Shown: positions 28,074-36,448, counted from the first letter of the stretch. The stretch is DNA of 64,000 nucleotides from Roseiarcus sp963824475 (GCA_963824475.1 CAWGPR010000012.1:868001-932000); one strand, 5' to 3'. Made by a program: numbers and translations. Notes: generated from the letters alone by a model not told the origin.

Positions 28074-28925
28074 ATGAAACTGGCACGATATGGCAGGGCT
28101 GGCAGGGAGAAGCCGGCGCTGGTCGACGGGAGTGGAAAATTGCGGGATCTGAGCGACGTGGTGGCGGACATCGACGCCGATGTGCTTAGCCCCCGCGCTC
28201 TTGCGCGCTTGGCTAAGCTCAAGCCCGAATCCCTGCCCGCGGTGCGCGGCTCGCCTCGGATCGGACCCTGCCTGCGCGAGGTCGGCAACTTCATCGCCGT
28301 CGGGCTCAATTACGCCGACCACGCGGCCGAGTCCGGGATGCCGGTCCCCAAGGAGCCGGTGCTGTTCACCAAGGCGCCTTCCTGCGTTGTCGGACCGAAC
28401 GACGACGTCATGATCCCCAAGGGCTCGACGAAGACCGATTGGGAGGTCGAACTCGCGGTCGTGATCGGCACGCGCGCGAGCTACGTCAGCGAGAGCCAGG
28501 CGCTCTCTCATGTCGCGGGCTACTGCATCTGCAACGACGTGTCGGAGCGCGAATTTCAGCATGAGCGATCCGGTCAGTGGGTGAAGGGCAAGAGCGCGCC
28601 GACTTTCGGCCCGCTCGGGCCATGGCTGGTCACGCCGGACGAGATCGAGGACGTGCAGGGGCTCGGCATGTGGCTCGACGTCAACGGCGCGCGGATGCAG
28701 ACCGGATCGACGAAGACGATGGTGTTCGGCGTGAAGACGCTGATATCCTACATCTCGCAATTCATGATTCTCGAGCCCGGCGACGTCATCACCACCGGGA
28801 CGCCGCCCGGCGTTGGCGCTGGCATGAAGCCGCCGCGTTTCCTTAAGGCCGGCGACACGGTGACGCTCGGGATCGACGGGCTCGGGCAGCAAACGCAGCA
28901 CGTGGTTGCGTGGAAGGCGGGTTGA
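28074..28925 (+). CDS. fumarylacetoacetate hydrolase family protein
   Basis: A 283-residue FAH-fold enzyme. Metal-binding acids occur in DWEVELAVVIG (E..E) and in ICNDVSEREFQ; GPWLVTPDEI and TTGTPPGVGAGMKPPRFL are family blocks. Relatives act as ureidoglycolate lyase, acylpyruvase or 2-hydroxyhepta-2,4-diene-1,7-dioate isomerase, and sequence alone does not choose. The ATG at 28074 has GGGAGGG upstream. The longer frame upstream is low complexity. It is followed by a small membrane protein. Confidence 0.93.
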   Translation: MKLARYGRAGREKPALVDGSGKLRDLSDVVADIDADVLSPRALARLAKLKPESLPAVRGSPRIGPCLREVGNFIAVGLNYADHAAESGMPVPKEPVLFTKAPSCVVGPNDDVMIPKGSTKTDWEVELAVVIGTRASYVSESQALSHVAGYCICNDVSEREFQHERSGQWVKGKSAPTFGPLGPWLVTPDEIEDVQGLGMWLDVNGARMQTGSTKTMVFGVKTLISYISQFMILEPGDVITTGTPPGVGAGMKPPRFLKAGDTVTLGIDGLGQQTQHVVAWKAG

Positions 28926-28935
28926 GCCCGTCCGA

Positions 28936-29256
28936 ATGAGACGCCTCAAGTCGTGGACGGGGGCGGTCTTCGCCGCCCTCTACGCGCTGGCGTTCATCGC
29001 GCTCTATGTCGATTATGGCAGGCGGGCCGGGACGTGGTTCGCCGACCTTCCCCTGTCTCTCGCCGCCCTGCCCTTCACGCTTCTCATGCGGGCGCTGAAC
29101 GGCGGCTCTTTCGCGTTCGGCGGCGACATGACGGGACGCGTGATCGCCGCGGGCGCCTTCGGCTCCGCGCTCGCCTATCTCGCGGGCCTGATCGTGGAGA
29201 CGATCCTCCGCTTTCTCGTGCGATTGGCGCTGAGGACGCGGGCGCCGAGTCCTTGA
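28936..29256 (+). CDS. small membrane protein, unknown
   Basis: A 106-residue protein with three probable membrane spans (AVFAALYALAFIALYVDYG; LPLSLAALPFTLLMRALNG; VIAAGAFGSALAYLAGLIVE). The ATG at 28936 is 10 bases after the FAH stop, so the two are likely co-transcribed. No family was recognised. Its stop is directly followed by the displaced argC 3' repeat at 29258. Confidence 0.65.
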   Translation: MRRLKSWTGAVFAALYALAFIALYVDYGRRAGTWFADLPLSLAALPFTLLMRALNGGSFAFGGDMTGRVIAAGAFGSALAYLAGLIVETILRFLVRLALRTRAPSP

Positions 29257-29257
29257 C

Positions 29258-29333
29258 GGCGCCGGCTCGCGCCTCAGCGCCCCAGCATCAGCATGAGGTT
29301 CTGCACCGCCGCGCCAGACGCGCCTTTGCCGAG
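29258..29333 (-). repeat. 76-bp direct repeat: displaced copy of the argC 3' end (left)
   Basis: Seventy-three of 76 bases match 33233-33308 in the same orientation. The matched piece includes the argC stop and about 19 upstream codons. Homology ends at GCCGAG on one side and at CGGCGCCG on the other. Direct copies of a gene's 3' end at both borders of extra DNA are the normal footprint of site-specific insertion. See the right copy and argC. Confidence 0.9.
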
Positions 29334-29346
29334 CAAGGCGATTGGG

Positions 29347-30681
29347 TCACGCCGGCCTGAGATTGCGCCAGCGCGCGCACGCCAGCCAGCCAAGCGCCGC
29401 AAGGCCGACAGCCATCATCGCCCAGGTCGAAGGCTCGGGAATCGGGTCGGCGAGCGTAGCGGCCGATATGGACGCCAGCGCCCAAGAATTGGCGCCCTTG
29501 GGCGTGAGCAGGAACGAATAGAAGCCGCCATCGTAGAAGCCGCCGCCGAGAATGTCGCCGGCATCGTTTATCCCGCCAGCAGACGTCTCGCTCCAGGCCG
29601 GCCCCAACACAGCGCCGAGATCCGTGGCCTTACCGGACGGCGACCACACCACCGCGTCCTGGCCGGTCGCGGTAACGGAATATCCGACGCTCTCCCCGAA
29701 GTCGTTGATAGCGAAGGATGAGCTGTTGCCCTGGCCGCCCGCGTCGTGAAGCACCGTCGCCTTCCCGGACGGCGACCACAGCACCGCGTCGCTGAGCGTT
29801 TGGGCGGCGTTGGTATAGGACTGTCCAACGCTCCATCCGAAGACATTGATGGCGTTCGCGAAGCTCGCCCCCTGGCCGCCCGCGTCCTGAAGCGTCGTCG
29901 CCTTCCCCGATCGGGACCACACCACAGCGTCGCTGAGGGTGAGGTCGGTGTTGGTATAGGAATATCCAGCACTCTGGCCGGACGCGTTGATGGCGACAGC
30001 GGTGCTATTGCCCTGGCCGCCTACATCGTGAAGCACCGTCGCCTTTCCCGACGGCGCCCACAGCACGGCGTCGGAGCCGCGCGCGGTTAAGGAATAGCCG
30101 ACGCTCTGCCCGAGGGCGTTAATGGCGTACGGTTGGCTGAAGCCCTGACCGCCGGCGTCCTGAAGGAGTGTTGCTTTCCCTGATTGGGACCATAGCACTG
30201 CGTCGAGGCCCCCACTCGCGGTGCTGGAATAGCCAATGATCTGATTGGCCGCGTTGATCGCGGTGGCGTCACTTAAGCCCTGACCGCCTATGTCCTGAAG
30301 CACCGTCGCCCTTCCGAAGGGCGACCACAGCACAGCGTCAATGTGGCTGTAGTCGTACGGGACGATGAGAGAAAATCCAACGCTCCATCCGGCGTCGTTG
30401 ATGGCGTTGGCTAGGCTCCAGCCCGCGCCGCCTGCATCCTGGAGCACCGTCGCCTTCCCCGACCGCGACCATTGCACCGCGTCGTAGCCGATCGCGGTCG
30501 AGGAATATCCGGCGGTCTGGCCGAAAGCGTTGACGCCTGCAGCTAGGTTCAAGCCTTGGCCGCCGACGTCCTGGAGAACAGTGACGTCATATCCCGCCCG
30601 CGCCGTTCCCGCTTGCGCCGTGATGGCCAAGCCAGACGTTACGGCGGCGCTGAGACAGAGAGCGATTGGGAGAATGCGCAT
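29347..30681 (-). CDS. HAF-repeat PEP-CTERM extracellular protein
   Basis: A 444-residue secreted protein. After a signal peptide (MRILPIALCLSAAVTSGLA) come seven to eight tandem units of about 42-52 residues, each with ATVLQDAGGQG, AIN..GQSVGYS and DAVLWSPSGKAT. This is the HAF-type extracellular repeat, likely a beta-propeller or solenoid. The C-terminus is the PEP-CTERM sorting signal PEPSTWAMMAVGLAALGW followed by Arg-rich residues, which is cut by an exosortase (none in this window). It lies inside the argC-bounded insertion. Confidence 0.9.
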   Translation of the reverse strand: MRILPIALCLSAAVTSGLAITAQAGTARAGYDVTVLQDVGGQGLNLAAGVNAFGQTAGYSSTAIGYDAVQWSRSGKATVLQDAGGAGWSLANAINDAGWSVGFSLIVPYDYSHIDAVLWSPFGRATVLQDIGGQGLSDATAINAANQIIGYSSTASGGLDAVLWSQSGKATLLQDAGGQGFSQPYAINALGQSVGYSLTARGSDAVLWAPSGKATVLHDVGGQGNSTAVAINASGQSAGYSYTNTDLTLSDAVVWSRSGKATTLQDAGGQGASFANAINVFGWSVGQSYTNAAQTLSDAVLWSPSGKATVLHDAGGQGNSSSFAINDFGESVGYSVTATGQDAVVWSPSGKATDLGAVLGPAWSETSAGGINDAGDILGGGFYDGGFYSFLLTPKGANSWALASISAATLADPIPEPSTWAMMAVGLAALGWLACARWRNLRPA

Positions 30682-30894
30682 TGACCAGGCCCTCCAACTT
30701 CATCGATTGAGCAAAAGCCCGAACCCGCGAGCCCGTCCGTTCCTCGACGGCGCGCAATTTCAGTACTCGTCCCAAGGGAGGCTTGGCGCGGATGGGAGGA
30801 GACCGCACCAAGCCTCGCTCACGGCCGCCGGCCTGCGGGCGCGGCTGCGAATTGCCCGAATGGAATCTGCGGTGATGCTAAAAGTTGGCGCGCT

Positions 30895-31347
30895 CTACTG
30901 AGGCGCCGCAATATTATAGGTCAGATTCTCGATCTTCCATTCGCCGCCGACCTTGGCGACAACCTTCGTAAAGGTTCCTTTCTGGTCGGTCGTGGTCGAG
31001 GCTGGCGTGAACGTGTAACTGCCAGTGCATACCGCCACGTCGATACCGCCGACCATGCGCGCGGTCGTGTTGCTGTCGGTTTCTTTGTCGCCGGGTTTCA
31101 TGAAGCCAGAGTACATTTTGACCAGCGCGTCGTGGCCAGCGACATATCCCCAAGGCGAGACGACTTCGCCATTCGGGGAGAAGATGGCCGCCATTTTGGC
31201 AGGATCGCCGGTGGCCGCGGCGGCGCTGTAAGCGCTGAACGCGGCGTTGCAGATCGTTGCCGCGGTATCTTCGGCGAGCGCCGGTCCGCAAAGCATGAGG
31301 GCGGCGCTGATCAAGCAGGAAGAAGAAAGCAGATTTCGGTAAAGCAT
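30895..31347 (-). CDS. secreted SnoaL/NTF2-like protein
   Basis: A 150-residue protein with a signal peptide (MLYRNLLSSSCLISAALMLC, cleaved after ALAED). The mature part resembles the DUF4440/SnoaL cone fold: FSAYSAAAATGDPAKMAAIF, NGEVVSPWGYVAGHDALVK and VAKVGGEWKIENLTYNI. Such domains bind small ligands or act as isomerases; no catalytic set is assignable here. The signal peptide and leader are near-identical to those of the next gene upstream. Confidence 0.8.
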   Translation of the reverse strand: MLYRNLLSSSCLISAALMLCGPALAEDTAATICNAAFSAYSAAAATGDPAKMAAIFSPNGEVVSPWGYVAGHDALVKMYSGFMKPGDKETDSNTTARMVGGIDVAVCTGSYTFTPASTTTDQKGTFTKVVAKVGGEWKIENLTYNIAAPQ

Positions 31348-31412
31348 TGTTCCCTCCGGTCTTAACCTTGGCGTTGACGGTCATTGAAGGCCGGGCCGCG
31401 CGAAAATGGCCC
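31297..31412 (-). repeat. promoter/signal-peptide cassette, copy 1
   Basis: 116 bases covering the 5' untranslated region, start codon and first 16-17 codons of the SnoaL-like gene align without net gaps to 31879-31994. Shared pieces include GGTAAAGCAT, GTTCCCTCC, GTCTTAACCTTGG, GTCATTGAAGGCC and CCGCGCGAAAATGGCCC. Confidence 0.85.
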
Positions 31413-31419
31413 GGCCGCG

Positions 31420-31929
31420 CTATTCGTTCGTGGATTCAACGGTAAACTGCGACCCTGGGCCGACGGATTTCGCCGTCCAGTGGTACCGCTTGCCGGCCAT
31501 TGAGGCCCAATCTCCGGTCGCCAACATGTCGACGCCTCCTCCCGCGGCCGTCCAGCCGGTCACTTTGCCGTCGGTCATCGTCAGCGTGAGTTTTGCCTCG
31601 GTGTTCTTGTACACCACAGTCGCGCCAGGCTTGCGGACGACGCCGTTGGAGAAAAGCATGACCGCGTTCGGGCCGTTCCACTCCCAACTGTCCACACCGG
31701 TCATGACGCCGCCAGCCTGTGGGCCCGGGCCGGCGCGGCAACTATATTCTCCAACCGAGATCGAATGCCCCTCCTTGTCGCCGAGCGGCTCGGGCTGAGA
31801 GGCGCCGACTCCCTGACAGGTGTAAATCCAGCTAGTGTTCTCTTGCGCTACAGCGCTCGGCGCGAAGGCGGCGAACGCGAGGGCGGCGCCGATCAAGCAC
31901 GAGGAAGAAACTAGATTTCGGTAAAGCAT
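31420..31929 (-). CDS. secreted protein of unknown function
   Basis: A 169-residue protein with a signal peptide MLYRNLVSSSCLIGAALAFA that mirrors the neighbouring gene's. The mature domain is unrelated to the SnoaL-like one and has two cysteines (WIYTCQGVGAS and GEYSCRAGPG) and a beta-rich composition (AKLTLTMTDGKVTGWTAAGG). No family was recognised. The start ATG is preceded by the duplicated leader with a GGAGGGAAC ribosome site (plus strand GTTCCCTCC). Confidence 0.75.
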   Translation of the reverse strand: MLYRNLVSSSCLIGAALAFAAFAPSAVAQENTSWIYTCQGVGASQPEPLGDKEGHSISVGEYSCRAGPGPQAGGVMTGVDSWEWNGPNAVMLFSNGVVRKPGATVVYKNTEAKLTLTMTDGKVTGWTAAGGGVDMLATGDWASMAGKRYHWTAKSVGPGSQFTVESTNE

Positions 31930-31994
31930 CGTTCCCTCCAGTCTTAACCTTGGCTCTGAGGGTCATTGAAGGCCAAGCCGCGCGAAAATGGCCC
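31879..31994 (-). repeat. promoter/signal-peptide cassette, copy 2
   Basis: Partner of 31297-31412, in the same orientation, about 85% identical by eye. It covers the upstream region and signal peptide of the unknown secreted gene. The conserved non-coding half probably carries a shared promoter or regulator site; the AraC gene just upstream is a candidate regulator. Confidence 0.85.
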
Positions 31995-32167
31995 CGCGGC
32001 GCAAGCTCAGTCGTCAGAGCTTTCGGAAACCAATTGCGTGCAAATCGTGCGGTCCCGCGGATGTTAACAGGCGACCGGACGGCCGGTCTTCGCGCTCTGC
32101 GAAGATTCGTTTCTCAATTCGTGCAATTTCGAGGTCTGTGGCCCAAGGCCAAGCGCGACGCTTCACG

Positions 32168-33133
32168 TCAAGCCATTGTCAGCGTCGGGTTCTTGCGGAC
32201 CTCACCAGGGGGATGGCCATAGGCGCGAGAAAAACCGCGATAGAAAGTGGCCAGATTCTCGAAACCGCAGTCGAGCGCAATATCGAGGATCGAACGTTGA
32301 GGAAACCGGACCAAGAGGCCGCGGGCGCGGCGCAATCGCGCGGAGAGGATGCGTGAGCCAACACTGGCTCCGGTCGCTTCAAAGGCCAAATGAAGCGACC
32401 TGAGCGATATGCCCAGATGATCGGCCACGCGCTCGGCGTCGAGCCGCGGGTCGATACACCGCTCTTCAATAAACCGCTGCGCCCGAACGCGGCGGGCGTG
32501 GAGAAAGGACCCATGCAACTTCTGACTCGTCTCGGGGTGAACGCCATGCGCAACCATCGCGAGACACGCGAGCGCTCCCAGAGCGCCGTCCGCCGCCGCG
32601 CTCGTCAAGTTTCGCGCTTCCGCGCTCGCGATGAGGCAGGCCTTGAGGAGGCCATGGAGTTCGTCGCGCGGACGGATGAGAAGCGGACACAGCTCTGAAT
32701 CATTCGAAAGGAATGGCCGGAAGTGCCGGCGCGGGATGTACGCGGCGGTCGCGGACATGAGGGCAAAAGTCGCCGTCTGCGGTGCATCGAGATCGAGGAG
32801 CATGAGATCGCCGGGCTCCGAGACTAAAACCAGGTCGCGGCGTTCGAAGTCCTCCTGGCAACTGCCGTGATTGAATAAAGCTACGAGCAATAGCCCGCAG
32901 GGATTGCGATCGATATCACGGCGAGAGCGCTTCAACTGAAGACCCGTCGCCAGAACGTCGGCTAGGTATGCGTCGCTGAACGGCCTGAAATGGAGGCGCG
33001 CGCGAAAGTCGTTCGCTTCGAAGCGCGAATGGCTCGCGTCGTTCGTGGGCAAGGGCGAGGCCATCATCGCCTCGAAAAAATGAGAGGCGCGCCGGCGGGG
33101 ATGCACGCCGTTTGTATCAATCAGCAAGGCCAT
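32168..33133 (-). CDS. AraC family transcriptional regulator
   Basis: A 321-residue regulator. The C-terminal AraC/XylS double helix-turn-helix is clear: DAERVADHLGISLRSLHLAF, LSARLRRARGLLVRFPQRSI and LDIALDCGFENLATFYRGFS. The N-terminal 200 residues resemble an AraC-binding-like cupin region (DLVLVSEPGDLMLLDLDAPQ). The ATG at 33133 was chosen; an ATG at 33166 is possible. It is the first gene inside the argC-bounded insertion and transcribed toward the secreted genes, so it may control them. Confidence 0.88.
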   Translation of the reverse strand: MALLIDTNGVHPRRRASHFFEAMMASPLPTNDASHSRFEANDFRARLHFRPFSDAYLADVLATGLQLKRSRRDIDRNPCGLLLVALFNHGSCQEDFERRDLVLVSEPGDLMLLDLDAPQTATFALMSATAAYIPRRHFRPFLSNDSELCPLLIRPRDELHGLLKACLIASAEARNLTSAAADGALGALACLAMVAHGVHPETSQKLHGSFLHARRVRAQRFIEERCIDPRLDAERVADHLGISLRSLHLAFEATGASVGSRILSARLRRARGLLVRFPQRSILDIALDCGFENLATFYRGFSRAYGHPPGEVRKNPTLTMA

Positions 33134-33232
33134 GGCGACCTCACAGAGCCCTGACCACACCGCCATGGGCACATTTTTTCGCCGTGCGCTGTGACGCAGA
33201 TCACACCTCGCGCACGCCGCAATCAAGCGTTC

Positions 33233-33308
33233 GGCGCCGCCTCGCGCTTCAGCGCCCCAGCATCAGCATGAGGTTCTGCACCGCCGCGCCCGACGCGCCT
33301 TTGCCGAG
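33233..33308 (-). repeat. 76-bp direct repeat: argC 3' end (right, native copy)
   Basis: This copy is contiguous with the intact argC gene. The three differences from 29258-29333 are at 33240, 33248 and 33291. The spacing is 3,975 bases, which sets the size of the presumed inserted unit. Confidence 0.9.
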
Positions 33309-34163
33309 ATTGTCGAATTTGGCGATGAGCAGCGCCTGGCGGCGCGCCTCGTTGGCGAACACGTGAATCTCGATGTCGTTGGTCCCGTTCAGCGATTCCG
33401 GCTCGATGCGCGTGACGTCCTCGCTCTCCATGACGCGGAAATGTGTCTCACCCCGGTAGTGTTTCTTGAACACGGCGCTGAGGTCGGCGCCTTTCGGCTT
33501 GCCCGGCAGCGCGTCGAGATGCAACGGCGCGCTGACCAGCATCCCCTGGCGAAAGTTCCCAACTGAAGGCAGGAAGATCGGCCGCGCCGTCAGGCCCGAA
33601 TAGAGCTGGATTTCTGGCATGTGCTTGTGCTCGAGCTGAAGCCCATAGAGCTCGAACGCGGGCGCCCTGCCCGTCTCATAGGCCTCGATCATCGACTTGC
33701 CGCCGCCCGAATAGCCGCTGACCGAGCCAATCGAAACGCCAGCGTCCTTGGGCAGGAGCCCAGCGTCGACGAGCGGGCGCAAAAGCGCGATCGCGCCGGT
33801 CGCATGACAGCCCGGATTGCTGACCTTCCGGGCGTTGGCGACCGCCTCCCCCTGCCCCGCGACAAGCTCCGGAAAGCCATAAGTCCAGCCGGGCGCGACC
33901 CGATGGGCGGATGATGCGTCGATCACGCGGGGCGCGTCCGCGCCCATCGCATCGATGAGGCGCGCCGCTTCTTTCGCCGCTTCGTCCGGCAGGCAAAGGA
34001 TGACCACATCGACTTCGCCGTAGAGCTTCTGCTTGGCGGCCGCGTCCTTGCGCGCCTCCGGCGGCAGGCTCAGGAGCTTAAGGCCGGAGACGCCCGCGAG
34101 CTTCTCTCTGATCTCAAGGCCGGTGGTGCCTGCTTCGCCGTCGATGAAAATTGTTGCTGACAT
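33249..34163 (-). CDS. argC: N-acetyl-gamma-glutamyl-phosphate reductase (type 2)
   Basis: A 304-residue arginine-biosynthesis enzyme that reduces N-acetylglutamyl phosphate to the semialdehyde with NADPH. The cofactor loop is FIDGEAGTTGLEIREKL at the N-terminus; the catalytic Cys is in KVSNPGCHATGAIALLRPL; the His of APLHLDALPG and the end LMLMLGR fit the short type 2 form. The ATG at 34163 was chosen at the family N-terminus. It is normally next to rpsI-rplM, as here. Its 3' end is duplicated at 29258. Confidence 0.95.
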   Translation of the reverse strand: MSATIFIDGEAGTTGLEIREKLAGVSGLKLLSLPPEARKDAAAKQKLYGEVDVVILCLPDEAAKEAARLIDAMGADAPRVIDASSAHRVAPGWTYGFPELVAGQGEAVANARKVSNPGCHATGAIALLRPLVDAGLLPKDAGVSIGSVSGYSGGGKSMIEAYETGRAPAFELYGLQLEHKHMPEIQLYSGLTARPIFLPSVGNFRQGMLVSAPLHLDALPGKPKGADLSAVFKKHYRGETHFRVMESEDVTRIEPESLNGTNDIEIHVFANEARRQALLIAKFDNLGKGASGAAVQNLMLMLGR

Positions 34164-34342
34164 GGATGCCCTCCGCCCAAATCGCAAAGCCGAAAGATAA
34201 GTCGCGCTCATGGCGCGAACTTAAGCGCTTCTTCAGCGTCGTCGGGGTCGGAAGAACGAGCGGGCGGCCATGAAGGCGTCTTTCGACCAAACGCCTGTCA
34301 TGGTCAAGGCGGAAGACGCTGGTCACGCCGCCGCCGCCCGCG

Positions 34343-34783
34343 CTAAGGAACGATCGTCGCGGTGAAAGCGACGTTAGGTTCGCTGGTGCGGTGGTTCGCC
34401 GGGTCGAAGAAGAACGCGTAAGTGTCCGGCTTGGCGAAATGGGCCCCGTAGAAGGGATTGGCGTAGGTTCCGTTGGCGAGCGCATAGCCGAAGCCATGCA
34501 GGGTGAGCCGCGGAGCCTCGGCCCTGACGAGGTTGTCGACCGGATAGCCGTCGTTGCCGGGGATCGAGGTTCCAGGCGGCTGCAAGCCCGTAATCGCGAC
34601 GCCATTGGCCTCGCCGGTGATCCTGGTGATTTCGTAGAAGCCGTCGGGGTTGGGCGTGTCGTTCGTGGTGAAGGCGCCCGACGCGGCGACCCCCTCCCCT
34701 TGATAGCTCCAGCGCCACTCCAGCGCCTCGGCGGGGAGAGCGACGAGCGACGCGCCGATCAGAAGCGAAAGTGCGAGCTTCAA
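34343..34783 (-). CDS. secreted protein of unknown function
   Basis: A 146-residue protein with a signal peptide (LALSLLIGASLVALPAEALE). The mature part is beta-rich: WSYQGEGVAASGAFTTNDTP, GFYEITRITGEANGVAITGL and FFFDPANHRTSEPNVAF. It resembles the exported proteins often found with PEP-CTERM systems, but the sorting tail is missing. The TTG at 34783 follows a G5 ribosome-site-like run; no ATG fits the signal peptide. Between argC and rpsI, an unusual place for such a gene. Confidence 0.6.
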   Translation of the reverse strand: MKLALSLLIGASLVALPAEALEWRWSYQGEGVAASGAFTTNDTPNPDGFYEITRITGEANGVAITGLQPPGTSIPGNDGYPVDNLVRAEAPRLTLHGFGYALANGTYANPFYGAHFAKPDTYAFFFDPANHRTSEPNVAFTATIVP

Positions 34784-34809
34784 GCGAATCCCCCGCCGAT
34801 GATCGAGCC

Positions 34810-34914
34810 CTTCCTTCTCCCAGTGGGAGAAGGTGGCCCAAAGGGCCGGATGAGGGCCGCCGGTCCTCACCCTCACCCGGCGCTTCGCGCCACCCTCTCC
34901 CAAAGGGAGAGGGG
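34810..34914. repeat. Rhizobiales intergenic repeat (CTTCTCCC/GGGAGA type)
   Basis: CCTTCTCCCAGTGGGAGAAG, GGCCCAAAGGGCC, CCCTCACCCGGCGCTTCGCG and CCTCTCCCAAAGGGAGAGG are four successive short hairpins. This is a well-known dispersed intergenic repeat type in the order. It lies just downstream of rpsI and may act as its transcript end. Confidence 0.8.
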
Positions 34915-34923
34915 ACTGACGGG

Positions 34924-35406
34924 TCAGCGCTTGGAGAACTGGAAGCTCGCGCGCGCCTTGCGGTGACCGTACTTCTTGCGCTCGACCACCCGCGAATCCC
35001 GGGTGAGGAACCCCTCCTTCTTGAGGGTGGGGCGCAACTCCGGCTCGAAATAGGTCAGCGCCTTCGCGAGACCGTGGCGCACCGCGCCCGCCTGGCCGGA
35101 GAGGCCGCCGCCGGTCACCGTCACCGTCAGGTCGTACTGGGTGATGCGGTTCACCACCACGAGCGGCTGGCTCAGGATCATGCGCAGCACGGGCCTGGCG
35201 AAATACTGGTCGAGCGGGCGGCCGTTGACGGTGGCCAGGCCCCTGCCCGGCTTGATCCAGACGCGCGCGACCGCATTCTTGCGCTTTCCGGTCGCGTAGG
35301 CGCGTCCCAGCTTGTCGAGCTTCTGGACATGAACAGGCGCTTCCGCGGGCGCGGGCGCCAGATCCGACCCTTTGAGGTCGGCGAGCGAGGAAAGAATCTC
35401 AGCCAT
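34924..35406 (-). CDS. rpsI: 30S ribosomal protein S9
   Basis: A 160-residue S9. A family-typical alphaproteobacterial N-terminal extension is followed by YATGKRKNAVARVWIKPGRG, PLVVVNRITQYDLTVTVTGG, GQAGAVRHGLAKALTYFEPE and the basic tail ERKKYGHRKARASFQFSKR that reaches the decoding centre. The ATG at 35406 overlaps the rplM stop by 8 bases, so the two are translationally coupled. Confidence 0.98.
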   Translation of the reverse strand: MAEILSSLADLKGSDLAPAPAEAPVHVQKLDKLGRAYATGKRKNAVARVWIKPGRGLATVNGRPLDQYFARPVLRMILSQPLVVVNRITQYDLTVTVTGGGLSGQAGAVRHGLAKALTYFEPELRPTLKKEGFLTRDSRVVERKKYGHRKARASFQFSKR

Positions 35407-35881
35407 GGATTTCAGCGCTCCGGCTGTTCTTGGGGTTGAGCTTGGCGACATCGAGCACGGTCGGCGACTGGGCGGCGTGCGGGTGGTCCGGACCTTTATA
35501 GACGCGCAGGTTGCCGAGCTGCTTCTTGCCCAGGGGCCCACGCGGAAGCATGCGCTCGACCGCCTTCTCGACGATGCGCTCGGGGAAGCGGCCCTCGAGG
35601 ATCGATTTGGCCGAACGTTCCTTGATGCCGCCGATATAGCCTGAATAGTGGTGATAGACCTTCTGGTCGCGCTTCCTGCCGGTGAGCACCACCTTTTCCG
35701 CGTTGACCACAATGACATTGTCGCCGTCGTCGACGTGGGGGGTGAAGCTTGGTTTGTGCTTGCCGCGCAGGCGTAAGGCGATGATCGAAGCGAGCCGCCC
35801 GACCACCAGGCCCTTGGCGTCGATGACGAGCCACTTCTTCTCGACCTCGGCCGTCTTGGTCGAATGGGTTTTGCCGAACAT
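35399..35881 (-). CDS. rplM: 50S ribosomal protein L13
   Basis: A 160-residue L13 with KKWLVIDAKGLVVGRLASI, GDNVIVVNAEKVVLTGRKRD, KVYHHYSGYIGGIKERSAKS and VERMLPRGPLGKKQLGNLRV. The family is essential for early 50S assembly. First gene of the rplM-rpsI(-argC) unit; the promoter should lie in the 110-base gap up to 35992. Confidence 0.98.
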   Translation of the reverse strand: MFGKTHSTKTAEVEKKWLVIDAKGLVVGRLASIIALRLRGKHKPSFTPHVDDGDNVIVVNAEKVVLTGRKRDQKVYHHYSGYIGGIKERSAKSILEGRFPERIVEKAVERMLPRGPLGKKQLGNLRVYKGPDHPHAAQSPTVLDVAKLNPKNSRSAEIHG

Positions 35882-35992
35882 GATGGGACCGCGTAATTTC
35901 AGGAGGGGCGCTTCTAGCCGTGCGAGACGCGAAATGTCAACCCGCGAAGCGTCGGATTCTCCAAGAAAACTGCTGATCTCAGCTGTGCGGTA

Positions 35993-36448
35993 TCAAGATA
36001 CCGCGTCTTTGGCGCGCGCGGGAATCGAATAGGTCCCCGTCGCGTGGGCGACCATCTCGCTCTCACCCTCGGAATAGAGCGCCACTTCGCCGACCGCGAG
36101 CCTTTTGCCGAGCTTGATCAGCCTCGCCTTGCCGATGAGGTCGGCGGGCGCGGGCTTGCGTAGGAAATTGATCGAGGCGCTGGTGGTGACCGCATGCGCG
36201 ACGCGGCCGATCTCGCCCAAGATCGCCACAAAGAGCGCGGCGTCGCAGACTGCGAACATCGCCGGTCCGGAAATGGTGCCGCCGGGCCGCAAGTGCCTGG
36301 GATGATAGACGAGACGCAGGGTCGCGCTCATCGGCGCGACGTCTTCGACGCGAAGGTCGCCGCGCTTCCAGAACTCTGGAAAGATCTCGACGAGATAGGC
36401 GCGCAATTCGTCGAGCGTGAAGGGACGCGGCTTGGCGTGGTGGGTCAT
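35993..36448 (-). CDS. PaaI-type hotdog thioesterase
   Basis: A 151-residue hotdog-fold protein. It shows RHLRPGGTISGPAMFAVCDA, the helix carrying the catalytic acid of the 4HBT/PaaI group, then HAVTTSASINFLRKPAPADL and KRLAVGEVALYSEGESEMVA. Members hydrolyse acyl-CoA thioesters; the substrate is unknown. The ATG at 36448 was preferred over the much longer frame, whose first 54 residues are unlike the family. It is the usual upstream neighbour of rplM in Rhizobiales. Confidence 0.92.
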   Translation of the reverse strand: MTHHAKPRPFTLDELRAYLVEIFPEFWKRGDLRVEDVAPMSATLRLVYHPRHLRPGGTISGPAMFAVCDAALFVAILGEIGRVAHAVTTSASINFLRKPAPADLIGKARLIKLGKRLAVGEVALYSEGESEMVAHATGTYSIPARAKDAVS

